Shown: positions 45,859 through 55,176, counted from the stretch's first letter. The stretch: 64,000 nt of DNA from Candidatus Promineofilum glycogenicum (GCA_016707605.1 JADJHJ010000015.1:62001-126000); one strand, 5' to 3'. Made by a program: numbers and translations. The notes: generated by a model from the sequence alone, not told the origin.

Positions 45859-47376
45859 ATGCCCACGCCGCCCGCCAACCTGCCCTCGCCATCCCCGCCC
45901 ACCCTCGACCGCGCCGACCGGCTCGTCGCCGCGGCGCTGTTCGTCGGGCTGGCGCTGGTCTACTTCATCACGTTGTCCGGCATCACCAGCAGCAACGACG
46001 GCAGCCACTACGCGCTATTGCGGACGATGGTCGACAACCGGGCTTTCACGCTCAACCAGTTCGACGACTTCGCCGAGGGCAACGACGTGGCCATCACGCC
46101 CGATGGGCGGCTGTTTAGCGATCGGCCGCCGGGGACGGCGGTGGCGGCGATTCCTTTCTATGTGTTGGGGGGGTGGCTTGCGCAAGACCCTCTCCCTAAC
46201 CCTCCCCCGCAGGGGGAGGGAACCAGCATGCCGTCGCGGCACGACGCCGGCAACCCGCGCCTGCCTTACGTGCTGCTGCTGCCGGTGCTGGCCGGGGCGG
46301 GGACGGCGGCGCTGCTGTTTGGGCTGCTGCGCTATCTCGACGTGGGCCGGGCGGCGGCGCTGACGGCCGTCCTCTTCTTCGCCCTGGGCACGACGCACTG
46401 GAAGTACAGCGCCGTCCTCTACTCCCACGCCCTATCCGGCTTCCTGGTCGTCCTGTCGGTGACGCTGACCCTGCTGCTGGCCGAGCGGGAGCTGGCCGGC
46501 TGGTCGTGGTATGCGCTGCTGGGTTTCGCGTTGGGCGCGGCCGTCGTCGTCGAGTACTCCAACGCTCTGCTGCTGCCGCTGGTCGGCCTGTTCTGGCTGT
46601 GGCGCAGTTGGCCGCGGGCGGCGCGCCGGCCATTGACGACGGTGCTGCCGGCGCTGCTGGCCGCCGCCCTGCCGCTGGCCTTCCTGGCCTGGTACAACAC
46701 GGTCAACTTCGGCCATCCGTGGACGCTCTCCTACGCCTACGCCGTCAACTACCCCTGGGCCGGGGCCTTCGGCACGACGTTCAGCTTCCCGCTGCTGGCG
46801 GGGTTGCGGGCGCTGCTGTGGTGGGGCGAGGGCGGCGGCTGGTGCGGCGGGCCGCCGTGCGTCAATCAGGGGCTGCTGCTGCTGTCGCCGCTGTGGTGGC
46901 TGGCGCTGCCGGGGCTGGCCCTCTTCCTGCGGCGGCGGCAGGCGGCGTTTGTGCTGCTGGCCGGGCTGTTCCTGGTCTACCTGCTGCTCTTCGCCAAACA
47001 CCACACGTCCCACGGCTTCACCGCCGACGGCCGCTACCTCGTCCCCTTCCTGGGCCTGCTCGTGCCGGCGCTGGGCTTCGCCCTCGACTGGCTGTTCGAC
47101 CCGCGCCGCCGGCCGGTGTTGCGCGCCGTGGCCGCCCTGGTCGTCTACGGCCTCTTCTTCCTGTCGCTGGCCAATCAGATGGCCCACATCGGCACGAGCT
47201 ACGGCTACACCCTCGACCTGGCCGCGCTGCAACAACCGCTGGCCCGGCCGGAGAACGCCACTCTCGTCCTGCGCGCCGTCTTGCCCAACGCCGCCAACTG
47301 GCCGTGGCTGCTGTTGCCGCTGGGCGTGGCCGTCGCTCTGGCCGCGCTGCTGGGCCGCCGGCCGGCCCGGCGTTAA
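45859..47376 (+). CDS. Polytopic membrane protein, glycosyltransferase-like (PMT/GT39-type)
   Basis: ATG 45859 gives 505 residues with about ten hydrophobic helices. An acidic first external loop follows helix one (GITSSNDGSHYALLRTMVD), and a motif FSDRPPGTAVAAIPFYVLG resembles the DxxDRPPG-like region of ArnT/PMT-family glycosyltransferases that use lipid-linked sugars. Other recognisable pieces are THWKYSAVLYSHALSGFLVVL and a C-terminal FTADGRYLVPFLGLLVPALG. A CCCTCTCCCTAACCC palindrome is read in frame (46186-46225) as QDPLPNPPPQGEGTS, in an external loop. Its role is likely envelope glycan transfer; the acceptor is unknown. Confidence 0.72.
   Translation: MPTPPANLPSPSPPTLDRADRLVAAALFVGLALVYFITLSGITSSNDGSHYALLRTMVDNRAFTLNQFDDFAEGNDVAITPDGRLFSDRPPGTAVAAIPFYVLGGWLAQDPLPNPPPQGEGTSMPSRHDAGNPRLPYVLLLPVLAGAGTAALLFGLLRYLDVGRAAALTAVLFFALGTTHWKYSAVLYSHALSGFLVVLSVTLTLLLAERELAGWSWYALLGFALGAAVVVEYSNALLLPLVGLFWLWRSWPRAARRPLTTVLPALLAAALPLAFLAWYNTVNFGHPWTLSYAYAVNYPWAGAFGTTFSFPLLAGLRALLWWGEGGGWCGGPPCVNQGLLLLSPLWWLALPGLALFLRRRQAAFVLLAGLFLVYLLLFAKHHTSHGFTADGRYLVPFLGLLVPALGFALDWLFDPRRRPVLRAVAALVVYGLFFLSLANQMAHIGTSYGYTLDLAALQQPLARPENATLVLRAVLPNAANWPWLLLPLGVAVALAALLGRRPARR
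46186..46225. repeat. CCCTCTCCCTAACCC repeat in frame in the membrane-protein gene
   Basis: GACCCTCTCCCTAACCCTCCCCC is followed by GGGGGAGGGAACC. It is a shortened copy of 9018-9092. The host frame is kept. Confidence 0.85.
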
Positions 47377-47525
47377 GCTCTCACTCATGCGCCGCCCTCA
47401 AATGTGGTATAGGCGCGGCGCTGCTGTTAAGATAACACGTTGTTTAACCGGATGCGCCGCGGCGCGTCATACGGTTGCCGACCGGCCGCGAGCCGTGGCA
47501 ACCGGCTGAGGAGAAGAGAATCAAG

Positions 47526-49262
47526 ATGCGAAACAGAGTCCTGCTGCCGCTGCTGGCAATCTTCGTACTACTGGTGGCCGGTACGGCAACCCTGCCGGCG
47601 CGGGCGCAGAGCGGCCCCAACTTGCTGGAGAACCCCGGCTTTGAAGCCGGCCACTACAATCAGGACGGCATCGCCCAGATCACCGTGCCCAACGGCTGGC
47701 GGATGTACTGGTCCAACGACGAACTCATCTTCGGCGGCGAATGGGTGACGACCCGGCCGGAGACGATTGTCTGGAACATCAAAGGCTCCCCGCCGGGCGA
47801 GGAGTTCTTCTGGAAGGACGGCGCTTACACGATGAAGGTCTTCAACACCTGGGCGCCGCTGTGGGCCGCGCTGGGGCAGGACGTGGAGGGGCTGGAGGTC
47901 GGCCGCCGCTATCGCCTGGCCGTGCCCGTCTACATCGACGTCTTCGCCGACTACGAAGGCGGCAAGAAGATCGCCCCGCCGCCGGAGCACAAGTCAATGG
48001 CCAAGGTGCGCCTGGGCGCGGGGCCGGTGGGGGCCACCTGGCGCGACGAGAACGCCATCAACTATAGCGGTTGGTGGACGGCCGACACGATCAACCCGTT
48101 CTACCAGGCCTACCCCATCTTCGTCCACGAGTTCACGGCCACCCAGCCAAACATGACCGTCTACATCGAGATGGCCTCGGCCTACCCCTTCCCCCACAAC
48201 GGCTTCTTCTTCGACACGCCGTCGCTGGTGGCCCTCGACGCGACGGGAGCCGTGGCTCCCCAGCCGGCAGCAGGCGCGACGACTGCGCCGGGCGCGGCGG
48301 TGCAACCGGCTGCCCAAGTGGCCCAGGCGGCGACTATCGTGCCGCCCACGCCCCGCCCCGACGGCTCCATCGTCCACGTCGTGCAGCAGGGGGATACGCT
48401 GTGGGTCATCGCCATCAACTACGCCGAGACGCTGGGCCTGGCCCCGCTCGACGCGCTGGCGGCCATCCAGGAGCTGAACAACAACCCGACCTTCCTGAAC
48501 CCCGGCGACGAGATTCTGATCAAGGCCGGCACGGGCGAAGCGGCGGCCGAGGCCACGACCGACCCGGCGGCCACCGTTGACCCGGCGGCGACCATCGACC
48601 CCGCTGCCACCGTCGACCCGGCCGCTACGCCGGAGGCGACGGCCGCGTCCGGGGTGGGCACGGTCTCGCCCGATACGGCGGTCGATTCGACAACCGATGG
48701 CGCCACTGACGCAGCGGTTGAGACAACGGACGTGACGCCGGAAGGCGCTGCTGTAGCGGGAACGATCTGCGTCGGCGCGTTCCACGACGCCAATGGCGAC
48801 GGCCAGCGCAACGAGGGTGAGCCGCTGGTGGCCAACGCCGCCATCGCCATCGCCCGCGCCGGCACGACCGTCTCGACCTACATCACCGACGGCGCGACCG
48901 AGCCGCACTGCTTCGAACTGACCGAGGCCGACAGCTACCAGTTGCAGCTCTACCCGCCGGCGGGCTTCGCGGCCACGACGGAAGACAACTGGGCCGTGTC
49001 CATCGCCAGCGGCGAGTCGTACACGGTCTTCTTCGGCATGGGCGAGGCCCCGGCCTCGGCCGACACCACCGGGCAGACGACGACCGAAGAAACGGCCGTC
49101 GACCCCAGCGCCACCGAAGCCGTCGGCGGCGCGGTGGAAGAGACGGCCGCGGCCGAGGAGGGCGGGCTGTTCAGCGGCCGGCTGGGCATCATCGTCCTGG
49201 GCGCGGCCGGGTTCCTGCTGGTGCTGGCGGCGCTGGGGGTCTATCTCTTGCGGCGCGGGTAA
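47526..49262 (+). CDS. Secreted LysM protein with CBM-like and SdrD B-like domains and a C-terminal membrane anchor
   Basis: ATG 47526 follows GAGGAGAAGAGAATC. The 578-residue product has a signal peptide (LLPLLAIFVLLVAGTATLPARA), an N-terminal carbohydrate-binding-like domain (NLLENPGFEAGHYNQDGIAQ, VPNGWRMYWSND), then a LysM module (HVVQQGDTLWVIAINYAETLG, ELNNNPTFLNPGDEILI), a DPAATxDPAAT linker, an SdrD B-like domain (GTICVGAFHDANGDGQRNEGEP) and a final helix (LGIIVLGAAGFLLVLAALGVYLL) with LLRRG. It should be anchored outside the cell with LysM binding peptidoglycan or chitin-like glycans. A terminator follows. Confidence 0.87.
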   Translation: MRNRVLLPLLAIFVLLVAGTATLPARAQSGPNLLENPGFEAGHYNQDGIAQITVPNGWRMYWSNDELIFGGEWVTTRPETIVWNIKGSPPGEEFFWKDGAYTMKVFNTWAPLWAALGQDVEGLEVGRRYRLAVPVYIDVFADYEGGKKIAPPPEHKSMAKVRLGAGPVGATWRDENAINYSGWWTADTINPFYQAYPIFVHEFTATQPNMTVYIEMASAYPFPHNGFFFDTPSLVALDATGAVAPQPAAGATTAPGAAVQPAAQVAQAATIVPPTPRPDGSIVHVVQQGDTLWVIAINYAETLGLAPLDALAAIQELNNNPTFLNPGDEILIKAGTGEAAAEATTDPAATVDPAATIDPAATVDPAATPEATAASGVGTVSPDTAVDSTTDGATDAAVETTDVTPEGAAVAGTICVGAFHDANGDGQRNEGEPLVANAAIAIARAGTTVSTYITDGATEPHCFELTEADSYQLQLYPPAGFAATTEDNWAVSIASGESYTVFFGMGEAPASADTTGQTTTEETAVDPSATEAVGGAVEETAAAEEGGLFSGRLGIIVLGAAGFLLVLAALGVYLLRRG

Positions 49263-49340
49263 GAGTCGGAAACCACAGATTACGCCGATTTCACAGATTC
49301 TTCCGGTCTATGAGAGGTCTGAGTTATCTGAGATGATAGC

Positions 49341-49369
49341 AGAGGGGGTCAAGTGGCCCCCTCTTTCTA
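49341..49369 (+). terminator. Terminator after the LysM gene
   Basis: AGAGGGGGTC pairs with GGCCCCCTCT across AAGT and is followed by TTTCT. The rest of the 305-base interval 49263-49567 holds only two inverted patches of the words CCACAGAT/ATCTGTGG (49266-49300 and 49514-49553); no gene is seen. Confidence 0.8.
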
Positions 49370-49567
49370 TAACTCCGTCGCCTTAACACCGCCTAAACGT
49401 TCCCCAAGCGCAGTGCAAACCCGTTGTGCTTCCTCTACACTCCTTAATAGGGAACCTTTTCACCGCGAGCGAACGTCTTATAGTTAACTGCGTGCAAAAC
49501 ACGGCTGATTTTTGCCTGTCTTAATCTGTGTCATCTGTGAAATCTGTGGTTCCCTCTTAAGGTTCTT

Positions 49568-52342
49568 ATGCCGACCAACGAGCAACCCGTCCAATACGTC
49601 CCCGCTAACCTGCCTCCCCAGCGACCGCGGCGCGGCTGCGGCTGCCTGGGGGTGGGCATTTTGGGTATCATCGCCCTCATCCTCATTGTCGGCGTCGGCG
49701 GCGCGGCCGCCGCCGGTGGCCTGGTCTACGCCGACTGGTCGCGCGAAATGGAGACGGGCATCGCCGCCCTGGAGACGGCCCGCACCCGCGAGACGTTCGA
49801 GACGACCGAGATCATGGACCGCAACGGCGAAGTGCTGTGGGAGATCTTCGGCGAGGGCAAGCGCACCCGCGTGCCCCTGTCGCAGATTCCGGCCCATCTG
49901 ATCCAGGCCACCATTTCCATTGAGGACGACACCTTCTACGACAACATCGGCCTCGACGCGCCGTCGCTGGTGGCTGCCGTCGTGGCCAACTTCCGCAACC
50001 CCGACGCGCGCCCCATCGGCGGCAGCACCATCACCCAGCAGCTCGTCCGCCACGTGGCCTTCAGCTACGAAGAGCGCACCGCCGTCTCCTACGAGCGCAA
50101 GCTCAAGGAGATGGTTCTGGCCCGCCGCATGGCCCAGGACTTCAGCAAGGACGAAGTGCTGGAGATGTACCTTAACGAGATCTACTACGGCAACCTGGCC
50201 TACGGCATCGAGGCCGCGGCGCAGACCTACTTCGGCAAGTCGGCGGCCGATCTGACGCTGGGCGAGGCCAGCTTCCTGGCCGGGCTGCCGCAAAGCCCGG
50301 TCGAACTCGACCCATTCACCAACCTGGAAGGGGCGCGCGAACGGCAGTGGCTGGTGCTGAACATGATGGTTCAGGAAGGGTACATCGACCAGAGCCAGGC
50401 CGAGGCCGCCTATCTGGAGCAGTTGACCTTCGCCGCGCAGGAGGTCAGCCTCAAAGCGCCGCACTTTGCCGTCTACGTGCGCCAGCAACTCGAAGAGCTC
50501 TACGGCGCGGAGACGGTGGCCAACGGCGGGCTGCGCGTGACGACGACGCTGGACATGGAGTTCCAGCGCCTGGCCGAGCAACTGGCCCGCCAGCACATCA
50601 GCCAGATCGACCCGGCCAAGAACCTGACCAACGCCGCCCTGGTGGCCATGAAGCCCGGCAGCGGCGAGATTCTGGCCATGCTGGGCAGCGTCGACTACCG
50701 CGACGAGGCCATCGACGGCAGCGTCAACGTCACCCTCTCGCCCCAGCAGCCGGGCAGCAGCATCAAGCCGCTGACCTACGCCCTGGCCCTCGCCCCGGCC
50801 GACGGGGCCGACCCGCGCTGGACGGCGGGCGACATCCTGTGGGACGTGCCGGTGGAGTACGAGCAGTTCAGCGGCGAGGCGTACGCGCCGGTCAACTACG
50901 ACGGCGCGTTCCACGGCCCGGTGCGGCTGCGCGACGCGCTGGCCAACAGCTACAACATCCCGGCCGTGCTGCTGCTGCAAGACGTGACCGTAGCCCGGCT
51001 GCTGGAGTTCGGCCGCGCCCTGGGCATCAGCACCTGGACGGGCGACAGCAGCCAGTATGGTCTGTCGCTGACCCTCGGCGGCGGCGAGGTGACGCCGCTG
51101 GAACTGACCACGGCCTACGCCACCTTCGCCAATGGCGGCAACAAGGTCGCGCCGGTGTCGATCCTGAAGGTGGAGCGGACGAACGGCGAGGTGCTCTATG
51201 AGTACACGCCGCCGGCGGCCGAGCGCGTGGTCGATGAGCGCGTGGCCTACCTGATCACCGACATCCTCGACGACGACGACGCCCGCCGCCCGGCGATGGG
51301 CAGCCCCAACCCGATGGAGCAGGGCTTCCCCGTGGCGGCCAAGACGGGCACGACCAACGACTTCCGCGACAACTGGACCGTCGGCTATACGCCGGGGCTG
51401 GCCGTCGGCGTCTGGACGGGCAACACCGACAACAGCCCCATGGTCGACATCAGCGGCCTGACCGGGGCCGCGCCGCTGTGGGGCAGCTACATGGAGCAGG
51501 TCTATAGCAACGCCGGGCTGGTGGCGCGGCTGGCGGTGAACGGGGTGACGCCGCCGGCGGAGTTCGTCCGCCCGGCGGGCATCAGCGAACGGCCGCTGTG
51601 CGCCCTGTCCTCGGCCACCATCGGCTCGCTCGACTGCGCCCCGGCCGGCAACGAACTGTTCCTCGACAGCGCCCTGCCGCCGACGCCCGCGCCGACGACC
51701 GAGACGCCGGCCGTGGCCTGGGAGAAGCTCGACCCGGCCGTATGGCGTATCACCGCCATTCCCCTGCCGCCGCCCGACCCGGCCACCGTGGCCCTGGTCA
51801 CGCCGGAGGCGCCGGAAGACCAGCCGCCGGCGCAACTCTTCTGCCACTTCGCCGAGGCCACGCCCGTTGACCTGCTGCCGCCGGAGGCCGCGCCGCAGGT
51901 GTTCCTGACGCCGCCGCGCAACGCGGAAAGCCTGAAGGCGGCCCACGAGTGGGCGCAGGGTAACAACGTCGCCATCCTGCCCACGTCGCCCTGCACTGAG
52001 GAGCTGCTGGCGCTGGGGGCGGGCGCGGGGCAGACGGCCGTCTGGCGCATCACCGCGCCCAAGGACGGCGACACCGTCAGCGGCAATACGCCCATCGTCG
52101 GCACGGCCAGCTTCGACCCGGCGGTAGTGGAGTTCTACAAGATCGAGCTGGGCATCCCCAACGGCACGGACGTGCAGTGGTTGACGCTGGGCGAGACCCA
52201 CAACACGCCGGTGGTCAACGGGCAACTGGAACTGCTGCAAGCCGAGGGGCTCGCCCCGGGCGTCTACTTCCTGCGGCTGATCGTCGTGCAGGACAGCAAC
52301 TACGTCGGCGAGCCGCATCAGATACAGATCATCGTCGAGTAG
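49568..52342 (+). CDS. Class A penicillin-binding protein (transglycosylase/transpeptidase)
   Basis: The 924-residue protein builds and crosslinks peptidoglycan at the outer membrane face. A helix (LGIIALILIVGVGGAAAAGGLVY) precedes a GT51 domain with ISIEDDTFYDNIGLD (catalytic Glu), GGSTITQQLVRH, YLNEIYYGNLAYGIEAAA and AGLPQSP. The transpeptidase domain has SXXK in PGSSIKP (about residue 396), SxN in ANSYNIP, and KTGT in AAKTGTTNDF. A Pro/Thr-rich linker and an unusual C-terminal Ig-like segment (ITAPKDGDTVSGNTPIVGTA) follow. No Shine-Dalgarno is obvious; the ATG lies eight bases after CTCTTAAGG. Confidence 0.94.
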   Translation: MPTNEQPVQYVPANLPPQRPRRGCGCLGVGILGIIALILIVGVGGAAAAGGLVYADWSREMETGIAALETARTRETFETTEIMDRNGEVLWEIFGEGKRTRVPLSQIPAHLIQATISIEDDTFYDNIGLDAPSLVAAVVANFRNPDARPIGGSTITQQLVRHVAFSYEERTAVSYERKLKEMVLARRMAQDFSKDEVLEMYLNEIYYGNLAYGIEAAAQTYFGKSAADLTLGEASFLAGLPQSPVELDPFTNLEGARERQWLVLNMMVQEGYIDQSQAEAAYLEQLTFAAQEVSLKAPHFAVYVRQQLEELYGAETVANGGLRVTTTLDMEFQRLAEQLARQHISQIDPAKNLTNAALVAMKPGSGEILAMLGSVDYRDEAIDGSVNVTLSPQQPGSSIKPLTYALALAPADGADPRWTAGDILWDVPVEYEQFSGEAYAPVNYDGAFHGPVRLRDALANSYNIPAVLLLQDVTVARLLEFGRALGISTWTGDSSQYGLSLTLGGGEVTPLELTTAYATFANGGNKVAPVSILKVERTNGEVLYEYTPPAAERVVDERVAYLITDILDDDDARRPAMGSPNPMEQGFPVAAKTGTTNDFRDNWTVGYTPGLAVGVWTGNTDNSPMVDISGLTGAAPLWGSYMEQVYSNAGLVARLAVNGVTPPAEFVRPAGISERPLCALSSATIGSLDCAPAGNELFLDSALPPTPAPTTETPAVAWEKLDPAVWRITAIPLPPPDPATVALVTPEAPEDQPPAQLFCHFAEATPVDLLPPEAAPQVFLTPPRNAESLKAAHEWAQGNNVAILPTSPCTEELLALGAGAGQTAVWRITAPKDGDTVSGNTPIVGTASFDPAVVEFYKIELGIPNGTDVQWLTLGETHNTPVVNGQLELLQAEGLAPGVYFLRLIVVQDSNYVGEPHQIQIIVE

Positions 52343-52345
52343 ACC

Positions 52346-52377
52346 GGTGCGACGCACTTTCTTGAGTGCGTCGCACC
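52346..52377 (+). terminator. Hairpin after the PBP gene
   Basis: The 13-bp perfect stem GGTGCGACGCACT / AGTGCGTCGCACC has a 6-base loop. It has no T-tract, so it may be a repeat element rather than a true terminator. Confidence 0.5.
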
Positions 52378-52486
52378 TTCTGACCAGGCCAAGAATGGCA
52401 CGCAGTTTGACCTTTGCGCCTTTGCCCCTTAGCGCCTTGGCGTGAGCTTCTTAATCTGCCTAATCTGCCTAATCTGCGGATAACCC

Positions 52487-53705
52487 ATGACTGAGCTAAC
52501 TCTGACCCTGACCGACATGGCCCACGGCGGGCTGGCCCTGGGGCGCGACAAGAGCGGGCGGGCCGTCTTCGTGCCCTTCGCCATCCCCGGCGAGACGGTG
52601 CGCGTCCGGCCGCCGCGCCCCGGCGACCGCGCCGCCCGCGCCGAACTGCTGGCCGTCGTCCGCCCCTCGCCCGACCGCGTCGAGCCGCGCTGCCGCCACT
52701 TCGGCGTCTGCGGCAACTGCGCCTTCCAGCATATGAGCTATGAGTCGCAACTGCGGGCCAAAATGGCCGTCGTCCGCGACCAGCTCAGCCGCGTCGGCGG
52801 CATCCGCAACCCCGTGGTGCGCCCCATCGTCCCCCACCCGGCGGCCTACGACTACCGCGGCGAGACGACGCTCTTCCGCGCCGACGAGGGCGGCCTGGGC
52901 TACTGGTCGCCCGTCCTGCGGCGCATCTTCCGCGTCGCGGAGTGCCCCATCCTGCAGCCGGAGCTACAGGCGGCGCTGGGCGAACTGGACGTGGAGTTGC
53001 CCGACCTGCGCAAGCTGACGTTGCGGCTGGGCGACGACGACGAACTGCTGGCCGCGCTGGAAGTCGAGGGGGTCGAGCCGCCGGAGTTGGCCGCCGACTT
53101 CCCCATCTCGGTGGCCATCGTCCTGCCCGACCGCACGGCGGCGTCGCTCATCGGCGACCCGTACCTGGTGCGCACGGTGGGCGGCCGTCCGTTGCGCGTC
53201 TCGCCCGGCGTGGCCTTCCCCCACAGCGCCACGGCGGCGGAGATGCTGGCCGCGGCCGTGCTGGACGTGGCCGCCATCGCCCCCGGCGAGACAGTGCTGG
53301 AGAGCCAGGCCGGGCGCGGGCTGGCTGACGGCGGCGCTGGCGGCACGGGCGGCCGAGGTCATTGCCATCGAGCCGAACCCCGACGCCGTGGCCGACGCGG
53401 CCGAGAACCTCGACTCGTTCGACAACGTCTCGCTCTACGAGGCGACGGAGGCCGAGGCGCTGCCGGCGCTGGCGCGCGCGCCGGACGTGGCCGTGTTCCA
53501 TTCGGGTGGGCTGTCACCGGCGGCGTTCGACTGGCTGGCGGCGGCGCGGCCGGGGCGGGTAGTGGTCGTGGCCGAAGTGGGATTGCTGGCCAAAGAGGCC
53601 AAACGGCTGGCCGGGGCGGGCTACCGGCCGGTGGCCTTCCAGCCGGTGGACGTGGGGCCGCAGGGGTTTGGGGTGGAGGTGGTAGGCGGGTGGAGTCGCG
53701 GCTAG
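52487..53705 (+). CDS. RlmD/TrmA-like RNA methyltransferase homologue, frameshifted and lacking catalytic motifs
   Basis: The N-terminus is a TRAM-type strand set (MTELTLTLTDMAHGGLALGR) followed by an iron-sulfur-type Cys cluster CRHFGVCGNCAFQHM and the family segment YDYRGETTLFR. At about 53312 a GGG run shifts the frame: the SAM site then reads ESQA plus, in the next frame, GAGWLTAALAARAAEVIAIEP, continuing to GFGVEVVGGWSRG and stop at 53703-53705. With the shift repaired, the C-terminus still lacks the DPPR and catalytic SCNP motifs (AVFHSGGLSP and VVVVAEVGLLAK stand in their place). It may therefore be a non-catalytic paralogue even if the frame is intact. Reading without repair gives an arginine/glycine-rich tail to 53809. 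Confidence 0.75.
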
Positions 53706-54046
53706 AGATCCATCAGCAGCCTGAGGATTTCTTCGACTCTTTGCATTGTCTGGGGGGAAACAGTGCCCAAAGGACGCTCTCCCAGTCGTTCTTTGGCAAT
53801 GGATCGTAACGCATCGCAGAGGATAAAGCTGCGCGCCGCAAGACCACCTTCCGAGGGTTGAATCGGCACGTGGATGGGGATGCCGCGGTCGGTGCGTGTC
53901 AGCGGCAGGACAAGGATCAGGTCGGCCGGGCCGTGATTGAAATAGGTGGTTGACACGACAAGGACAGGTCTACGACCGCCTTGCTCGTGCCCCCTTATCG
54001 GATCAAGGTCTGCCCACCAAATCTCCCCTCGATTTGGCGCGGCCAT
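53702..54046 (-). CDS. mazF: MazF/PemK-type mRNA interferase toxin
   Basis: The 114-residue product has the PemK/MazF fold: RGEIWWADLDPIRGHEQGGRRPVLVVST, NHGPADLILVLPLTRTDRGIP and CDALRSIAKERLGERPLGTVS. The strand with RGHEQGGRRPVLV carries the conserved Gly and Arg used in RNA cleavage. Its start overlaps the antitoxin stop by one base (TAATG). The 3' end overlaps the convergent methyltransferase-like gene by four bases. Confidence 0.92.
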   Translation of the reverse strand: MAAPNRGEIWWADLDPIRGHEQGGRRPVLVVSTTYFNHGPADLILVLPLTRTDRGIPIHVPIQPSEGGLAARSFILCDALRSIAKERLGERPLGTVSPQTMQRVEEILRLLMDL

Positions 54047-54306
54047 TAGCCCAACCCCTCCAGGCCGTCATTGAGCGTTGTGTCCCACTCGGCGCGCTCC
54101 TCTTGCAATTCTTGCCAGGCCACTGGGTTGGCGCGCAGGGCGGCATAGGCAGCATTCGTGGCTTCTAGGAGCCGTTGACCCTGATAAAGTTCAACCGCCT
54201 CCTCTAGCACCGCCTGCATGGAACTGCCATACTGCTCGGCCAAGCGTTGGAGCCTGTCTCGTGTTCGTCGCGACACACGGATGGTTGTCGTTAGGCTTGC
54301 TTCCAT
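54046..54306 (-). CDS. Ribbon-helix-helix antitoxin of the MazF pair
   Basis: The 86-residue product has an RHH/CopG-like N-terminus (TTIRVSRRTRDRLQRLAEQYG, SMQAVLEEAVELYQ) for DNA binding. An acidic C-terminal helix (ELQEERAEWDTTLND) should neutralise the toxin. The coupled order antitoxin then toxin is standard. A/T-rich sequence follows upstream at 54307-54370 and probably holds the promoter. Confidence 0.87.
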   Translation of the reverse strand: MEASLTTTIRVSRRTRDRLQRLAEQYGSSMQAVLEEAVELYQGQRLLEATNAAYAALRANPVAWQELQEERAEWDTTLNDGLEGLG

Positions 54307-54454
54307 ATGAATGCTCCGGCCACGTCATATCTGTATACAAGATAGCATATCAATAAGTCTGCTTTTTCGTCAACTTTTTATCAGATGCGCGCCTCTGGCC
54401 CATCCACATCTGAGGATGCGGACTCCGCGCTCCCTGACCGCTGAAAAGCCCCGG

Positions 54455-54662
54455 TCAAATACTAGCCAACCTAAGCCCCACGTAATAAACATCCCAGCCC
54501 TCAATTTCGGCTCGCGACGACAGCTTGCCCGTGGCCTTCAGCCGGGCCTTGATGTCGTCGGGCAACAGCGCCGCCAACTGGACGTAGCTGTGCGCGCCAA
54601 ACTCTTGCGCCAGCCGGCGCTGCCGCGAAGGGCCAATGCCCCGGAATCGCCGTCAAGTCGTT
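54455..54662 (-). pseudogene. Helix-hairpin-helix domain gene remnant
   Basis: Reading leftward, DLTAIPG is followed after a one-base shift by GIGPSRQRRLAQEFGAHSY, then QLAALLPDDIKARLKATGKL, RAEIEGWDVYYVGLR and a stop at 54455. The GIGPSRxxxL motif and helical repeat match a DNA-binding helix-hairpin-helix domain of the DUF4332 type. The start is absent and the frame is broken, so this is a decayed fragment. It explains most of the 54307-54718 interval. Confidence 0.55.
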
Positions 54663-54718
54663 AGAGTGGCCAAAGAGGCTTGTGGAGGTAATGGGAAACG
54701 GCCTGCGGCGTTTGCCGC

Positions 54719-55081
54719 TCAGTCGCCGGCCGCCCAGCGAATGTCTCCGGCGGCGCTGCCCGTCTTGAAGACCAGCAGCTCAAACGGCTCCGGGCCGTGG
54801 TTGATCAGTTCGTGTACGTCGCCCGGCTCCATTAATAGTACGTCGCCGGGGCGCATCGTGTGGCGTTGGCCGTTGACGACCAGTTCACAGACGCCTCGCC
54901 GCACGACGTAGACTTCGACCGAAGTGGCGTGGCTATGCGGGGGAATGGGACTACCCGGCGGCACGACGACCACTTGCAGCAGCGCGCCCACCTGCCGCAA
55001 CTCCTCGGCCGACAGCAGCCGCCGCTTGCGATAGCCCCGCCCTTCTTGCCAGTCGTCGCCTTCGACCTGGATGACTTTCAT
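54719..55081 (-). CDS. Cupin-domain protein
   Basis: ATG 55081 gives a 120-residue single-domain cupin. Metal ligands are in PPHSHATSVEVYVV (two His and a Glu) and PGDVLLMEPGDVHELIN (final His). No catalytic domain is attached, so it may be a small isomerase, a dioxygenase-like enzyme or a sensor. It is separated from the upstream isomerase gene by a CGCAAAG palindrome. Confidence 0.85.
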   Translation of the reverse strand: MKVIQVEGDDWQEGRGYRKRRLLSAEELRQVGALLQVVVVPPGSPIPPHSHATSVEVYVVRRGVCELVVNGQRHTMRPGDVLLMEPGDVHELINHGPEPFELLVFKTGSAAGDIRWAAGD

Positions 55082-55093
55082 TGACAGAAGATT

Positions 55094-55176
55094 CTCACGC
55101 AAAGACGCAAAGAACGCAAAGAAGCAAAGAGCTTTTTAAGCTTTGCGTCCTTTGCTTCTTTGCGCCTTTGCGTGAG
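55094..55176. repeat. CACGCAAAG-family palindrome
   Basis: CTCACGCAAAGACGCAAAG is inverted as CTTTGCGCCTTTGCGTGAG, with smaller CGCAAAGAAGCAAAG repeats inside. It fills the gap between the cupin and isomerase genes. Confidence 0.92.

Noticed and set aside
47994..48908. Minus-strand frame of 304 codons antisense to the LysM gene
   Set aside because: It is an Arg/Gly-rich shadow of the biased plus-strand gene, with no motif.
49484..52357. Minus-strand frame of 957 codons antisense to the PBP gene
   Set aside because: The plus-strand product is a complete PBP with all catalytic motifs. The antisense frame arises from high-GC third positions.
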